In this document: positions 21,895-29,846 of the stretch, one piece after another | How the letters are laid out: each line of letters starts with the position of its first letter | Position numbering within the stretch: the stretch's first letter is position 1 | NCBI GenBank assembly: GCA_030645735.1 | Contig: JAUSNP010000002.1 | Span: 1 to 39,999 of the forward strand | DNA: 39,999 nt | Reading direction: 5' to 3' | Origin: Candidatus Moraniibacteriota bacterium | Lineage (GTDB): Bacteria; Patescibacteria; Paceibacteria; Moranbacterales; UBA2206 | The notes under the pieces: generated by a model | What the model saw: only the letters and a program-made list of their open reading frames with translations | Told to the model about the DNA's origin: nothing | The model's database searches: none | Position numbers and translations under genes: made by a program

Positions 21895-22818
21895 CTACCC
21901 CAAAAGATAAATCCCAAATGCCATAATTGCTATGGCAAGTGATTTATTCCCCAAGCCAACAAACTGACTTTGCAGAACATCTGCGTGTTTACTGTCAATT
22001 GAGATATTGAATGTCCTACAAAACCAATATATCAACCCACAAACTATCAACACGAAGGCTGGAACCGTCGTTTCGATGACGGCCACATATGATACAGCTG
22101 GGCTGACCTTAATCGCGTAGTGAGAAAATACTATCGCAATCAGATTAAAACATTCCGCGACTACAAGCCAGAGGTATGATGATGTTTTTACTCGAAACAG
22201 CCTCTTCTCTCGTATGGATTTTTTTGTGTAGCAGAAACATCCGCTTAAAAAAATACCCACTGAGAAAAACATAAATCCATCATAGAAGCTGATTTTGTTA
22301 TAAACCTGCTCATCAACCACCATGCTCAATGAAAAGGTGATAATTGCAATCGCCATCGGCCAAGCTATGCACTTCAATTTGTCATGCACAACCTTGCCTT
22401 CAAAACAGGCGATGACAGATCCAGTAACTACAACGACTATTCCGAAATACTCGACACCACTCAACCGCTCATGTACCAACCAAGCTGCCAAGAGAGGTAC
22501 TACTAGGCCAGGCATATTCATGAGTATCGAAATTAGGACAGTATCGTCCGATTTGAACAACGACCGAAAGTAGAAAAAGGTGTAAATCATAAATAGAATC
22601 CCGGAACCTACTGCCAAGCTTCCGTACAAAATGTTCACTTTGGGCAAACCCCAAACAAACATTGACATCAGTGGCAGGATTCCAAAGAAACCTATCACAG
22701 CTACTACTTCATCTTCTTCCTTGAATTGATCAGTGGCCAACCACCGGTCAATCATGACTACCAGCGCCCAAGACATTGGCGCCACGAATGCAATCAACAT
22801 CCAGTTTTGCGCCAACAT
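21895..22818 (-). CDS. EamA/DMT-superfamily membrane transporter
   Basis: 307 residues with about ten membrane helices in two repeated halves. The end of the first half (ILMNMPGLVVPLLAAWLVHERLSGVEYFGIVVVVTGSVIA) is the typical EamA pattern, and the second half repeats it (AVSYVAVIETTVPAFVLIVCG). Members export or import small metabolites; the substrate cannot be told. It has a near-consensus promoter, an SD (AGGGGGTG) and a strong terminator, so it is its own transcription unit. A TTGGCA-CGC-TGCCAA palindrome lies in the 5' leader. Confidence 0.85.
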   Translation of the reverse strand: MLAQNWMLIAFVAPMSWALVVMIDRWLATDQFKEEDEVVAVIGFFGILPLMSMFVWGLPKVNILYGSLAVGSGILFMIYTFFYFRSLFKSDDTVLISILMNMPGLVVPLLAAWLVHERLSGVEYFGIVVVVTGSVIACFEGKVVHDKLKCIAWPMAIAIITFSLSMVVDEQVYNKISFYDGFMFFSVGIFLSGCFCYTKKSIREKRLFRVKTSSYLWLVVAECFNLIAIVFSHYAIKVSPAVSYVAVIETTVPAFVLIVCGLIYWFCRTFNISIDSKHADVLQSQFVGLGNKSLAIAIMAFGIYLLG

Positions 22819-22868
22819 TTGACACCCCCTAATTTATATTATTCTATTTTAAAAGAAAATTTTCCAAA

Positions 22869-22883
22869 TTGGCACGCTGCCAA
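22869..22883. promoter_or_regulatory. Palindrome in the DMT transporter leader
   Basis: TTGGCA-CGC-TGCCAA, perfect 6-bp arms, located about +5 to +19 from the predicted start site. It may be an operator or a small RNA hairpin. Confidence 0.4.
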
Positions 22884-22894
22884 CTTGATTTATA

Positions 22895-22923
22895 ATTGTA
22901 GCATAAAATATGTATTTTGTCAA
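22895..22923 (-). promoter_or_regulatory. Near-consensus promoter of the DMT transporter
   Basis: Minus-strand TTGACA, exactly 17 bp, TACAAT. This is among the best sigma-70-type promoters in the window. Confidence 0.75.
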
Positions 22924-22987
22924 AGACAAAACTACTCCAAAGAAAAAATGCTTTACATAAGCCTTTTTTATAAACTATTTTTAATGT

Positions 22988-23794
22988 CTATTTAAATATC
23001 GTCTTATAAACCATTATAATTACTTTGAGCACTATAACATTGCGCAAAGTCCAATATAAATTCGAAATTATCACACTTCCCCAAAAAATATACCAATCCT
23101 TTCTAGAGAATTTTTCAAATGATCCGCGACGCATATATGTAACCGTTACAAATGGATCTTGCATGATGCTCAAAGTAAAAAAAACTGCCACATCCCCTCT
23201 TTTCAATAACCAGATAACGAATGAGAAAAAAATAGCTGGAATACGAATCACCGACTGAACAATAATTCTTATCCAACGCGTTCGAATATGCACACTCTTA
23301 GCACGACGAATCCATTCATGTCCATTATCCCGTAGTTCATTTACCACTGAAAAACCGAACCAATCCTTTTTTGACCAGTTATAAAAAATAATTTCGACTA
23401 AATACGAAGCGGCCGACAAAAGCATCATGACCACTCCTCCAATAAAAGGGCCTTTTTGCGCAATTACAAAAATGTATAATGGATTGTCAAAAAACCAATC
23501 GATAGTTTTCCTAATCGTATAACCAATAGCAATGGTTTTGATTTTTTTTCGTCTGCGCCAAACAAATTTAGTGGCTCTTTTGCATTGATAACAATCCACA
23601 TCTAAAATTCCCGCGGAAAAAGACACTACAAATGCTGTGCATAGAGCAAAAGAAACTAGCCAGCCCGATTTGTTTGACGCAAATTGATTTGCAAATATAA
23701 CCAAAATTGTCGTGAAAGACACGACAAACACAATCGTTCGCCACAAATATTTTTGAAAAAATAATTCGTTATATTCTTGAAACTTGTCTCGCAT
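22988..23794 (-). CDS. Hypothetical polytopic membrane protein
   Basis: 268 residues with roughly five hydrophobic segments: near residues 20-36, 45-65, 105-140, 185-200 and 240-262. Loops are basic (RRRKKIKTIAIGYTIRK, RRAKSVHIRTRWIR). A DCYQCK motif lies near residue 67. I do not recognise a family. It is encoded between the DMT transporter and ddl with long flanking gaps, and shows no SD. The length and consistent amphipathic pattern make it a likely real gene. Confidence 0.7.
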   Translation of the reverse strand: MRDKFQEYNELFFQKYLWRTIVFVVSFTTILVIFANQFASNKSGWLVSFALCTAFVVSFSAGILDVDCYQCKRATKFVWRRRKKIKTIAIGYTIRKTIDWFFDNPLYIFVIAQKGPFIGGVVMMLLSAASYLVEIIFYNWSKKDWFGFSVVNELRDNGHEWIRRAKSVHIRTRWIRIIVQSVIRIPAIFFSFVIWLLKRGDVAVFFTLSIMQDPFVTVTYMRRGSFEKFSRKDWYIFWGSVIISNLYWTLRNVIVLKVIIMVYKTIFK

Positions 23795-23826
23795 TTGTGT
23801 ATTTATTTTACTTTTTGAAATAAATA

Positions 23827-23846
23827 AAAAAGCGTGCTCGCTTTTT
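23827..23846 (-). terminator. ddl terminator
   Basis: 8-bp arms (AAAAAGCG and CGCTTTTT) with a 4-nt loop, followed by TTATTTATTT on the minus strand. The rest of 23795-24010 shows no gene. Confidence 0.65.
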
Positions 23847-24010
23847 CTTTTCGAAAAGCTTGCACCTTTTATGAGACTTATACCTAAATGATTCTTCTGG
23901 CTAAAAAATAAATATTTTATCCAAAAAAATTATTCAGAAGCAGGTCTGTTTGTCTATGCACCAAATGGGCACCAAGATATTATATTATGATTGAGAATGT
24001 TTGGCAAGGA

Positions 24011-25081
24011 TTATTTTGAAATTCGCAATTTGTTTTCCATCTTGTGACGCTCAATGGCAAAACCAATCAGTCTATCAATTAGCTCTGCATAGGTAACTCC
24101 GCTGTGCTCCCACAGTTTGGGATACATACTGACGGAAGTGAAGCCTGGGATGGTGTTGATTTCGTTAACAAAAATTTTATTATTCTTGGTCAGAAAAAAA
24201 TCGACTCGTCCCATGCCTTCGCAACATAATACTTCAAAAGTCTGAATGGCCAAGGCTTGAATTTTTTTCGCTACCTCTGGCGGGATGTTGGCTGGGATAG
24301 CTGTGGTTGCACCTTTCTTGTCCAAATATTTCGCTTTGTAGGAATAGAAATCATGACTAGGGATTATTTCTCCCAATGCTGAAGCCATCGGATTTTCATT
24401 GCCCATCACGGAACATTCGATTTCTTTGCCCATCACCGCCTCTTCAATGATAATTTTGTTGTCATAAGCGAAAGCGTCTTTTATGGCTTGGCCAAAATCA
24501 TTTTTGTTTTTGACTTTGCTGATGCCAACCGATGAGCCGAGATTGGCCGGCTTCACAAAAAATGGAATGCCCAACGCTTTTTTTATTTTTTCAAAAGAAA
24601 GTTCAGATGCCTGCTTCTTGCGATAGACTAAAAATTTTGAAACCGGAATGCCAACTTCACGCATGAGTCGCTTGGCCACATCTTTGTCCATGCCTACAGC
24701 TGAACCCAAGATACTTGGTCCCACAAATGGCACACCATAGGCTTTCAGCATACCTTGCAAAGTTCCATCTTCACCAAAGGTGCCATGAATGATGGGAAAT
24801 ACCACTTCAATTTTTGTTTTCTTGGAATTGCTTTGCACTACCATGCCATTTTTTTCAGCATGGACAGTGACAGCTTTCTTTCGCTTGCTGGCAAAAACAT
24901 TTCTACTCGACAACATATCAGCCTCTTCAAATTGAAACCACTCTCCCGCCTTGCTTACACCTAAAATAATCAGCTCATATTTTTTCTTGTCCGATGCTTG
25001 AATGATGTTTCTAGCTGATTTGATCGAAACCTCATGCTCAGCTGATTTGCCACCGAAGATTATTGCTAGTTTTATTTTCAT
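24011..25081 (-). CDS. ddl: D-alanine--D-alanine ligase
   Basis: 356 residues. The N-terminal domain starts KLAIIFGGKSAEHEVSIKSA, the family signature. The ATP-grasp domain has FFVKPANLGSSVGISKV and the C-terminal metal site GRVDFFLTKNNKIFVNEINTIPGF. The enzyme makes D-Ala-D-Ala for peptidoglycan. With lepB, dgkA and the LCP gene it shows that the cell builds a wall. ATGs at 25081 and 25090 are both possible; I chose the one matching the usual start of the family. Confidence 0.95.
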   Translation of the reverse strand: MKIKLAIIFGGKSAEHEVSIKSARNIIQASDKKKYELIILGVSKAGEWFQFEEADMLSSRNVFASKRKKAVTVHAEKNGMVVQSNSKKTKIEVVFPIIHGTFGEDGTLQGMLKAYGVPFVGPSILGSAVGMDKDVAKRLMREVGIPVSKFLVYRKKQASELSFEKIKKALGIPFFVKPANLGSSVGISKVKNKNDFGQAIKDAFAYDNKIIIEEAVMGKEIECSVMGNENPMASALGEIIPSHDFYSYKAKYLDKKGATTAIPANIPPEVAKKIQALAIQTFEVLCCEGMGRVDFFLTKNNKIFVNEINTIPGFTSVSMYPKLWEHSGVTYAELIDRLIGFAIERHKMENKLRISK

Positions 25082-25158
25082 AAAATTCATTATTAACAGT
25101 TAAATCATACGCTAATAATACAAAAAAATCAGGATTTTAGCAAAAACTGGTGCAATGC

Positions 25159-25164
25159 TATAAT
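25159..25164 (+). promoter_or_regulatory. Extended -10 promoter of the LCP gene
   Basis: TGCTATAAT (TGn-TATAAT) with no clear -35; the start site would be about 19 nt before the ATG. Confidence 0.6.
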
Positions 25165-25189
25165 AGAAGTATCTTAATATACTCAAAAA

Positions 25190-26773
25190 ATGACTCTGCA
25201 AAACCGCAAACCAAATCAAGACTTCGGTTCAACTGAGTTTTCTCCAGATGGAAGCTCCTTTGATGTGAGCACGCCGAGCAAGCATTTGCCATTTGAGCAC
25301 CGAAGGAAAAAGGCTGGTTCGCTGAAATATCAAGTTCTAGCTGGTTTGTTTGTGGTGGCGCTTTTTGCGGCCGTTGGTTATGGTTCTTTTTTTGTGTACA
25401 AGATTTATTCAGTCGGTAAAAAGGTTAGCATTGAGGCGGGTGGCGACAACTCGTCTTTTTTGGAAACCTTGAAATCTTTCACTGGTGGCAATCAACTAAA
25501 TTTGCAAGGTGCGCAAACTGGACGCATCAACATTTTGCTTCTGGGCATAGCGGGTGAAGGCAAGCCCGGACAATTTTTGACTGATACTATCATGGTGGCA
25601 AGCCTAGACACCAAAAATAATCGCGTAGCTTTGCTCTCAATCCCCCGCGATCTCTATGTGAAGATTCCTGATACCCAGATGCAAAGCAAAATAAATTCTG
25701 TCTATCAGCTTGGCCTTGGCAATTCTAGGGATGATAAAGCTTCCGGCGCAGAGCTCATCAAAAAAACTATCAACAACATCACCGGCATTGATATCAATTA
25801 TTATGTTGTGATGAATTTTGATGGCTTCCAGAAAGCTATTGATGACATAGGCGGGGTCAATGTGATGAATCAACGCGACATTTTTGACGCACGCTATCCC
25901 GGACCAAATTATAGTTATGAAACTTTCCAATTGTCCAAAGGCTTTCATCAGTTGAATGGTGCCACAGCTCTCAAATATGCCCGGGTTCGCCACAATGATC
26001 CGGAAGGCGATTTTGGTCGCGCCAAGAGACAGCAGCAAATCATGCAGGCTACCAAAAACAAAATCTTTTCGGCTGGCACTATGCTCAATGTTTTTGCGGT
26101 CAATGATTTGTTGAACACTTTGGGCGACAATATCAAAACTGACATCAGTCCCGATGAAATCTCCAGCTTCTTTGAGCTGACCAAAAAACTCGACACCAAC
26201 AACATCAACAATATGGTGGTAGATGCTTGGAATGCCGACAGTCTTTTGAAAGTTTCGCATGTGCAAATGGGATCAGTGGCGGCTTTCGTATTGCTCCCCC
26301 GCGTGGGCAACTATAGTGAGATTCAAGATTTGGCCAAAAATATTTTTGATTTGAAAGCTTTGCAAAGACGCAGAGATGAGATTGCCAAAGAAGATGCCAG
26401 CATTGTCATCATCAACAAAAGTGGTGACAACAAAATTGTGCAAAAAATCCAAAAGGTTTTACAAGAAAATCTGAAACACAAAAATGTGACCGTTCTCAAC
26501 AACGCTGAGCGAATTTTGACTGACAAAACTGTTGTCTACGGTCTAACTGGCGGGCAAAAACCATTCACCTTGGACGAACTAGCCACCAAATTGCCAGCCA
26601 CTGTCTCCTACTCTGCCGACGCCAGCCTGGCTAAGATCTTACAAAACAAAGAGGTTGACTTGGCGCTGGTAGTTGGAAAAGATTTGATTGATAGGTATAA
26701 TGGGGAGGAAGGCACTTTGGAGGATTTAAACAGGGCGAATGATGATCAGGAGAATGCGGAATACAGCAAATAG
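25190..26773 (+). CDS. LytR-CpsA-Psr (LCP) family cell-wall glycopolymer ligase
   Basis: 527 residues. A 45-residue cytoplasmic tail precedes one membrane helix (about 49-70). The LCP domain has TDTIMVASLDTKNNRVALLSIPRDLYVKI and LKYARVRHNDPEGDFGRAKRQQQI, with the arginines and aspartates that bind polyprenyl pyrophosphate. A LytR_C-type domain (SIVIINKSGDNKIVQKIQKVL) follows from about residue 400. LCP enzymes attach secondary polymers from undecaprenyl carrier to peptidoglycan outside the cell. The gene is divergent from ddl. Confidence 0.92.
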   Translation: MTLQNRKPNQDFGSTEFSPDGSSFDVSTPSKHLPFEHRRKKAGSLKYQVLAGLFVVALFAAVGYGSFFVYKIYSVGKKVSIEAGGDNSSFLETLKSFTGGNQLNLQGAQTGRINILLLGIAGEGKPGQFLTDTIMVASLDTKNNRVALLSIPRDLYVKIPDTQMQSKINSVYQLGLGNSRDDKASGAELIKKTINNITGIDINYYVVMNFDGFQKAIDDIGGVNVMNQRDIFDARYPGPNYSYETFQLSKGFHQLNGATALKYARVRHNDPEGDFGRAKRQQQIMQATKNKIFSAGTMLNVFAVNDLLNTLGDNIKTDISPDEISSFFELTKKLDTNNINNMVVDAWNADSLLKVSHVQMGSVAAFVLLPRVGNYSEIQDLAKNIFDLKALQRRRDEIAKEDASIVIINKSGDNKIVQKIQKVLQENLKHKNVTVLNNAERILTDKTVVYGLTGGQKPFTLDELATKLPATVSYSADASLAKILQNKEVDLALVVGKDLIDRYNGEEGTLEDLNRANDDQENAEYSK

Positions 26774-26774
26774 G

Positions 26775-26968
26775 CTTAATTTCAAATTAATTTAAATAAC
26801 CAAAAACCAAAACGTAACGCCTGCTTTAAATAACCAAAAACCAAGATACAAGGTACAAACAATTTCCAATACCCAAATTTCAATATTCAAACTTTTGTTT
26901 TTTGAGATTTGATTATTTGATATTTGTTTGGTTATTGTTTCTTGTATCTTGTCTCTTAATGTAATTTT
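26775..26968. repeat. A/T-rich degenerate inverted repeat upstream of pth
   Basis: It contains a direct repeat AAATAACCAAAAACCAA (two copies about 31 bp apart). Left-arm words such as AAGATACAAGGTACAAACAAT are mirrored by the complement of the right arm (GATACAAGAAACAATAACCA). It ends directly at the pth ATG. Confidence 0.6.
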
Positions 26969-27571
26969 ATGAAACTTATAATCGGTCTCGGCAATCCCGG
27001 AGAAAAATATATTGGCACCCGACATAATGTGGGTTTTGCAATGTTGGACAAAATTCAGCGGGAATTTGGTTTGGCCAATTTTGAGTTTAATAAAAAATTC
27101 AACGCCGAAATTTCTAGCGGAGACTACCAACTACCCGCCTCGACTCGCGGAGACGACCGCTCGTCAATGCGAGGCGGGCCAACTACCAACCAAAAACTAA
27201 TTTTAGTGAAACCACAAACCTTCATGAATCTTTCCGGCGAAACTGTACGGGCGATTTTGGATTTTTATAAATTGACAGCCGAAGACATTGTTGTGATTCA
27301 AGATGATTTGGATATTGAACTTGGCACCTACAAAGTCGCCACTGATTCTCGCGCAGCCGGACACAATGGTGTGCAAAACATCATTGATCAACTTGGCACC
27401 CAAAAATTCAAGCGCGTGCGCATTGGCCTTGGAAAGATCACCACCGATGAACCTGCTTGCCGCCTCGGAGCACACGATTTTGTGCTGGGAAAATTCACTG
27501 CAGAAGAAAAAGAAAAAATTGAAAAAATTTCTACCGACATTCTCAACGAAATCAAAAAACTTTTGCAATAA
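26969..27571 (+). CDS. pth: Peptidyl-tRNA hydrolase with an in-frame repeat insertion
   Basis: 200 residues. KLIIGLGNPGEKYIGTRHNVGF contains the catalytic His19-Asn20 region, KPQTFMNLSG the substrate loop with Asn, and QDDLDIELG and GHNGVQNII the remaining family motifs. The enzyme frees tRNA from stalled peptidyl-tRNA. Residues about 52-75 (LPASTRGDDRSSMRGGP) form an insertion that other Pth proteins lack. The DNA for it is an inverted repeat (27134-27178), so a palindromic element seems to have landed in frame in a surface loop without destroying the enzyme. Confidence 0.95.
   Translation: MKLIIGLGNPGEKYIGTRHNVGFAMLDKIQREFGLANFEFNKKFNAEISSGDYQLPASTRGDDRSSMRGGPTTNQKLILVKPQTFMNLSGETVRAILDFYKLTAEDIVVIQDDLDIELGTYKVATDSRAAGHNGVQNIIDQLGTQKFKRVRIGLGKITTDEPACRLGAHDFVLGKFTAEEKEKIEKISTDILNEIKKLLQ
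27134..27178. repeat. Palindromic insertion inside pth
   Basis: Outer arms CCCGCCTCG and CGAGGCGGG (9 bp) enclose an inner GCGG-AGACGA-CCGC hairpin. A 9-bp word, CCAACTACC, occurs on both sides (27127-27135 and 27179-27187) and looks like a target duplication, though it overlaps the left arm by two bases. Confidence 0.7.
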
Positions 27572-27574
27572 AAA

Positions 27575-27615
27575 AGGCGGGAGCTTTTCCACTCGGTTGA
27601 GTGAGCTTTCCCGCC
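27575..27615. terminator. Bidirectional terminator between pth and a small minus-strand gene
   Basis: Outer arms AGGCGGGA/TCCCGCCT and an inner CACTC-GGTT-GAGTG hairpin. T-rich tracts lie on both sides (CTTTTTCT on plus, TTTTTT on minus), which suits two convergent genes. Confidence 0.75.
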
Positions 27616-27636
27616 TAGCCGTCTTTTTCTCCATAG

Positions 27637-27876
27637 TTAGTTTTTGGAAATGCATATGACCCCTTTCCACACAAATATTGGGGTCTTTTCTACTTTCTCG
27701 CCACGATCGTTAAAGCCTATCGTGTATTTTGGGTCAAGGGTATCAATGCATTTCTGGGCATTTTGATATCCTATGGCCACCACGCCTGCTGCTGAACTGC
27801 ATAGCCATAGAATGAGCAACAATTTTATCATCCTACCCGTACTCAGCTCTTTTGGTATTGCCTTTCTTTTTGTCAT
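27637..27876 (-). CDS. Small membrane or exported protein, unknown function
   Basis: 79 residues: a basic start (MTKRKAIPKELSTGR), one hydrophobic helix (MIKLLLILWLCSSAAGVVAIGY), then about 40 residues with two cysteines (QKC, GVICISK). It could be a signal anchor or a signal peptide. A strong SD (GGAGG, 5-nt spacing) and a TTGACA-N17-TACATT promoter (27950-27978) are present. It has its own terminator. I recognise no family. Confidence 0.6.
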   Translation of the reverse strand: MTKRKAIPKELSTGRMIKLLLILWLCSSAAGVVAIGYQNAQKCIDTLDPKYTIGFNDRGEKVEKTPIFVWKGVICISKN

Positions 27877-27949
27877 CCTCGCCTCCTCAGTGCAAATGGT
27901 TGAATATCTTGAATTTATGATTTGTTAAATCAAGGTACTACAGTCCTAT

Positions 27950-27978
27950 AATGTATTATTTTTAACAATTCCTGTCAA
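27950..27978 (-). promoter_or_regulatory. Promoter of the 79-residue membrane protein gene
   Basis: Minus-strand TTGACA, 17 bp, TACATT; the leader is about 70 nt. Confidence 0.5.
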
Positions 27979-28011
27979 CTATAAAAAACACGGCGTGAGT
28001 AAGTTTAAAAC

Positions 28012-28069
28012 AAAAAAAAAGAGGCAACCGGATCATGATGTGTAAAACACCAAATTATCCAATCGCCTC
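28012..28069 (-). terminator. Terminator of the secreted-protein gene
   Basis: Nested arms GAGGC/GCCTC, GGAT/ATCC and GTGT/ACAC form a long interrupted hairpin, followed by nine T on the minus strand. Confidence 0.75.
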
Positions 28070-28087
28070 TCTGTGGGGCCAACAGCA

Positions 28088-28390
28088 TCATTTTGTCAGT
28101 CCCAGCCGACTCATCCGCCGCGTGGTATCACTAGCGAATTCCGCCGATTGAGAATTAATGTATGACGCCATCAACATAGCGCCACTTTCATCCAACCCAT
28201 TCTCATCAAAGGCGGCATCATCACATGGCTGATCGCACGCCTTCACAACAATGGAATGTCCATTGTAGAAGGCTACGATCTTGCCGTTGGGATATTCATT
28301 GACGACGACTTCATTATCAGTGGCCCATGCCTGACCACCGCCAGTAAAAACAAAGAACAACATCAATAGGGTAACCCAAAAACTCTGCAT
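28088..28390 (-). CDS. Small secreted protein with signal peptide, unknown function
   Basis: 100 residues from the ATG at 28390, which is set by a strong SD (GGAGG, 5-nt spacing). MQSFWVTLLMLFFVFTGGG then QAWA-TD is a classic signal peptide with an AxA cleavage site. The mature protein of about 77 residues has EYPNGKIVAFYNGHSIVV, a CDQPC pair that may form a disulfide, and a basic C-terminus. It has a TTGACA-N16-TAATGT promoter and its own terminator. No family is recognised. Confidence 0.65.
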   Translation of the reverse strand: MQSFWVTLLMLFFVFTGGGQAWATDNEVVVNEYPNGKIVAFYNGHSIVVKACDQPCDDAAFDENGLDESGAMLMASYINSQSAEFASDTTRRMSRLGLTK

Positions 28391-28440
28391 AAATTCCTCC
28401 ATATTGAGTTCCAAGTTTGGCGCCCATCGCCTGTTGCGTA

Positions 28441-28468
28441 ACATTAGCAAATCTATAGCCGTTGTCAA
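28441..28468 (-). promoter_or_regulatory. Promoter of the secreted-protein gene
   Basis: Minus-strand TTGACA, 16 bp, TAATGT. Confidence 0.5.
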
Positions 28469-28589
28469 CGCAATAATTATTCAAATTTTATATGGTATAA
28501 ATTTTAAAACGATTGAACCGCTCCTCGCAAAAAAAACATTATTAGCCCGTTGCCACCGTAATTGTATATTATACGCCCATTTGGGCTTT

Positions 28590-28618
28590 TTGTCAATGAC
28601 CGCAAATCCTGCTATCAT
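28590..28618 (+). promoter_or_regulatory. dprA promoter giving a leaderless mRNA
   Basis: TTGTCA, 17 bp, TGC-TATCAT. The start site 7 nt after the -10 is the A of the dprA ATG. A GCCCA-TT-TGGGC hairpin with a T run (28575-28592) lies just upstream and could end a short plus-strand transcript from a TGGTATAAA element near 28496. Confidence 0.55.
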
Positions 28619-28624
28619 TCAACT

Positions 28625-29716
28625 ATGCAAAACAAAAATGAACTGAAATATATCAATGCTTTGAATGTTATCAATGGTGTGGGCGCGCAAAAGATGCGCC
28701 AGTTGATGGCAAGCTTCGCTTCCCCACAAAAAGCCTGGGAGGCCAGTTTGGAAGAGCTGATTGAGTCTGAAATTGGCGAGGCAATCTCACGAAAAATTGT
28801 AGAACAACGAACCAACATTGATCCAGAAACCGAATGGCTGAAATTGGAAAAAGAAAACATCCGAATGCTGATTGAGACTGATCCAGAATATCCGTGCCTG
28901 CTCAAAGAAATTCCTTCGGCGCCCTATGTACTATATATGAAGGGAGAACTTGATTTGAACTCCCCGATGATTTCGATTGTTGGCTCACGCAAATTCACTG
29001 ACTATGGTTCGCAAGTGGCCTATGCCTTTGCCAAAGACCTCGCCAAGGCTGGCATCACCGTTATCAGTGGTATGGCCTATGGCATCGACTCCATCGCCCA
29101 CCGTGGCGCGCTGGATGGTGGTGGCAAAACCATTGCCGTGCTGGGCAACAGTTTGGATGAAAAAAGCATCTACCCACAAAGTCATTTGCAACTTGCGCGA
29201 GAAATTGTAGCCAACGGCTGTTTGTTGAGTGATATGCCGTTTGGCGCTCATGCTAGCGTGGGAACTTTTCCAGCAAGAAACCGCATCGTGGCCGGACTAT
29301 CGATGGGAACGCTGATTGTCGAAGCGGGTGAAAAAAGTGGCACGCTCATCACTGCCAATCTGGCCCTAGAATTCAATCGTGATGTCTTTGCGGTGCCTGG
29401 TTCAGTTTTTTCGCCGCAATCATTTGGCACTAATGACCTGATCAAAAAAGGCGCCAAAGTTGTCACCAGCGTCAAAGACATTTTGGAAGAATTGAATTTG
29501 GAAGAAGTGCATGAGAAAGCGTTCACCCCAGCCAAAATTCCTGAGAATCCTGAAGAAGAAATCATCCTGCATATCCTATCGACTGATCCCCTTCACATTG
29601 ACAACATCTCAAAAACCTCTAAACTAGGAACAGCAACTGTCGCTTCAACCCTCGCCATGATGGAAATCAAAGGCTGGGTGAGAAATATCGGAGGACAGAA
29701 TTATATAATAATTTAA
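28625..29716 (+). CDS. dprA: DNA processing protein DprA (Smf)
   Basis: 363 residues. An N-terminal helix-hairpin-helix region (LNVINGVGAQKMRQL) precedes the Rossmann-like DprA core: SIVGSRKFTDYG, ISGMAYGIDSIAHRGAL, PFGAHASVGTFPARNRIVAGLS and EKSGTLITANLAL. A C-terminal winged-helix domain starts near residue 300. DprA loads RecA on incoming single-stranded DNA during transformation, pairing with the ComEC gene in this window. The predicted promoter puts the transcript start exactly on the ATG. Confidence 0.95.
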   Translation: MQNKNELKYINALNVINGVGAQKMRQLMASFASPQKAWEASLEELIESEIGEAISRKIVEQRTNIDPETEWLKLEKENIRMLIETDPEYPCLLKEIPSAPYVLYMKGELDLNSPMISIVGSRKFTDYGSQVAYAFAKDLAKAGITVISGMAYGIDSIAHRGALDGGGKTIAVLGNSLDEKSIYPQSHLQLAREIVANGCLLSDMPFGAHASVGTFPARNRIVAGLSMGTLIVEAGEKSGTLITANLALEFNRDVFAVPGSVFSPQSFGTNDLIKKGAKVVTSVKDILEELNLEEVHEKAFTPAKIPENPEEEIILHILSTDPLHIDNISKTSKLGTATVASTLAMMEIKGWVRNIGGQNYIII

Positions 29717-29846
29717 AATAACAAATACAAAATTACAAATCCTAAATAATATCTAAATTCAAATATTAAAAATTCAAAAATGTTTTGGATTTATAATTTT
29801 GAAAATTGTGATTTATTTGGAATTTGTGATTTTAAATTTTGAATTT
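29717..29846. repeat. A/T-rich degenerate inverted repeat upstream of topA
   Basis: Left words (ACAAAATTACAAATCC type) are mirrored by right-arm complements (GGATTTATAATTTTG type). The element ends directly at the topA ATG, as do those before nrdG and pth. Confidence 0.55.

Noticed and set aside
22870..22890. Sigma-54 promoter (TGGCACG...)
   Set aside because: It matches TGGCAC but the TTGC half is not at the right spacing, the orientation faces away from any plus-strand gene, and a good TTGACA/TACAAT promoter explains the transporter gene.
25637..26266. 209-codon minus-strand ORF inside the LCP gene
   Set aside because: The LCP frame has family motifs along its full length; the opposite frame has none.
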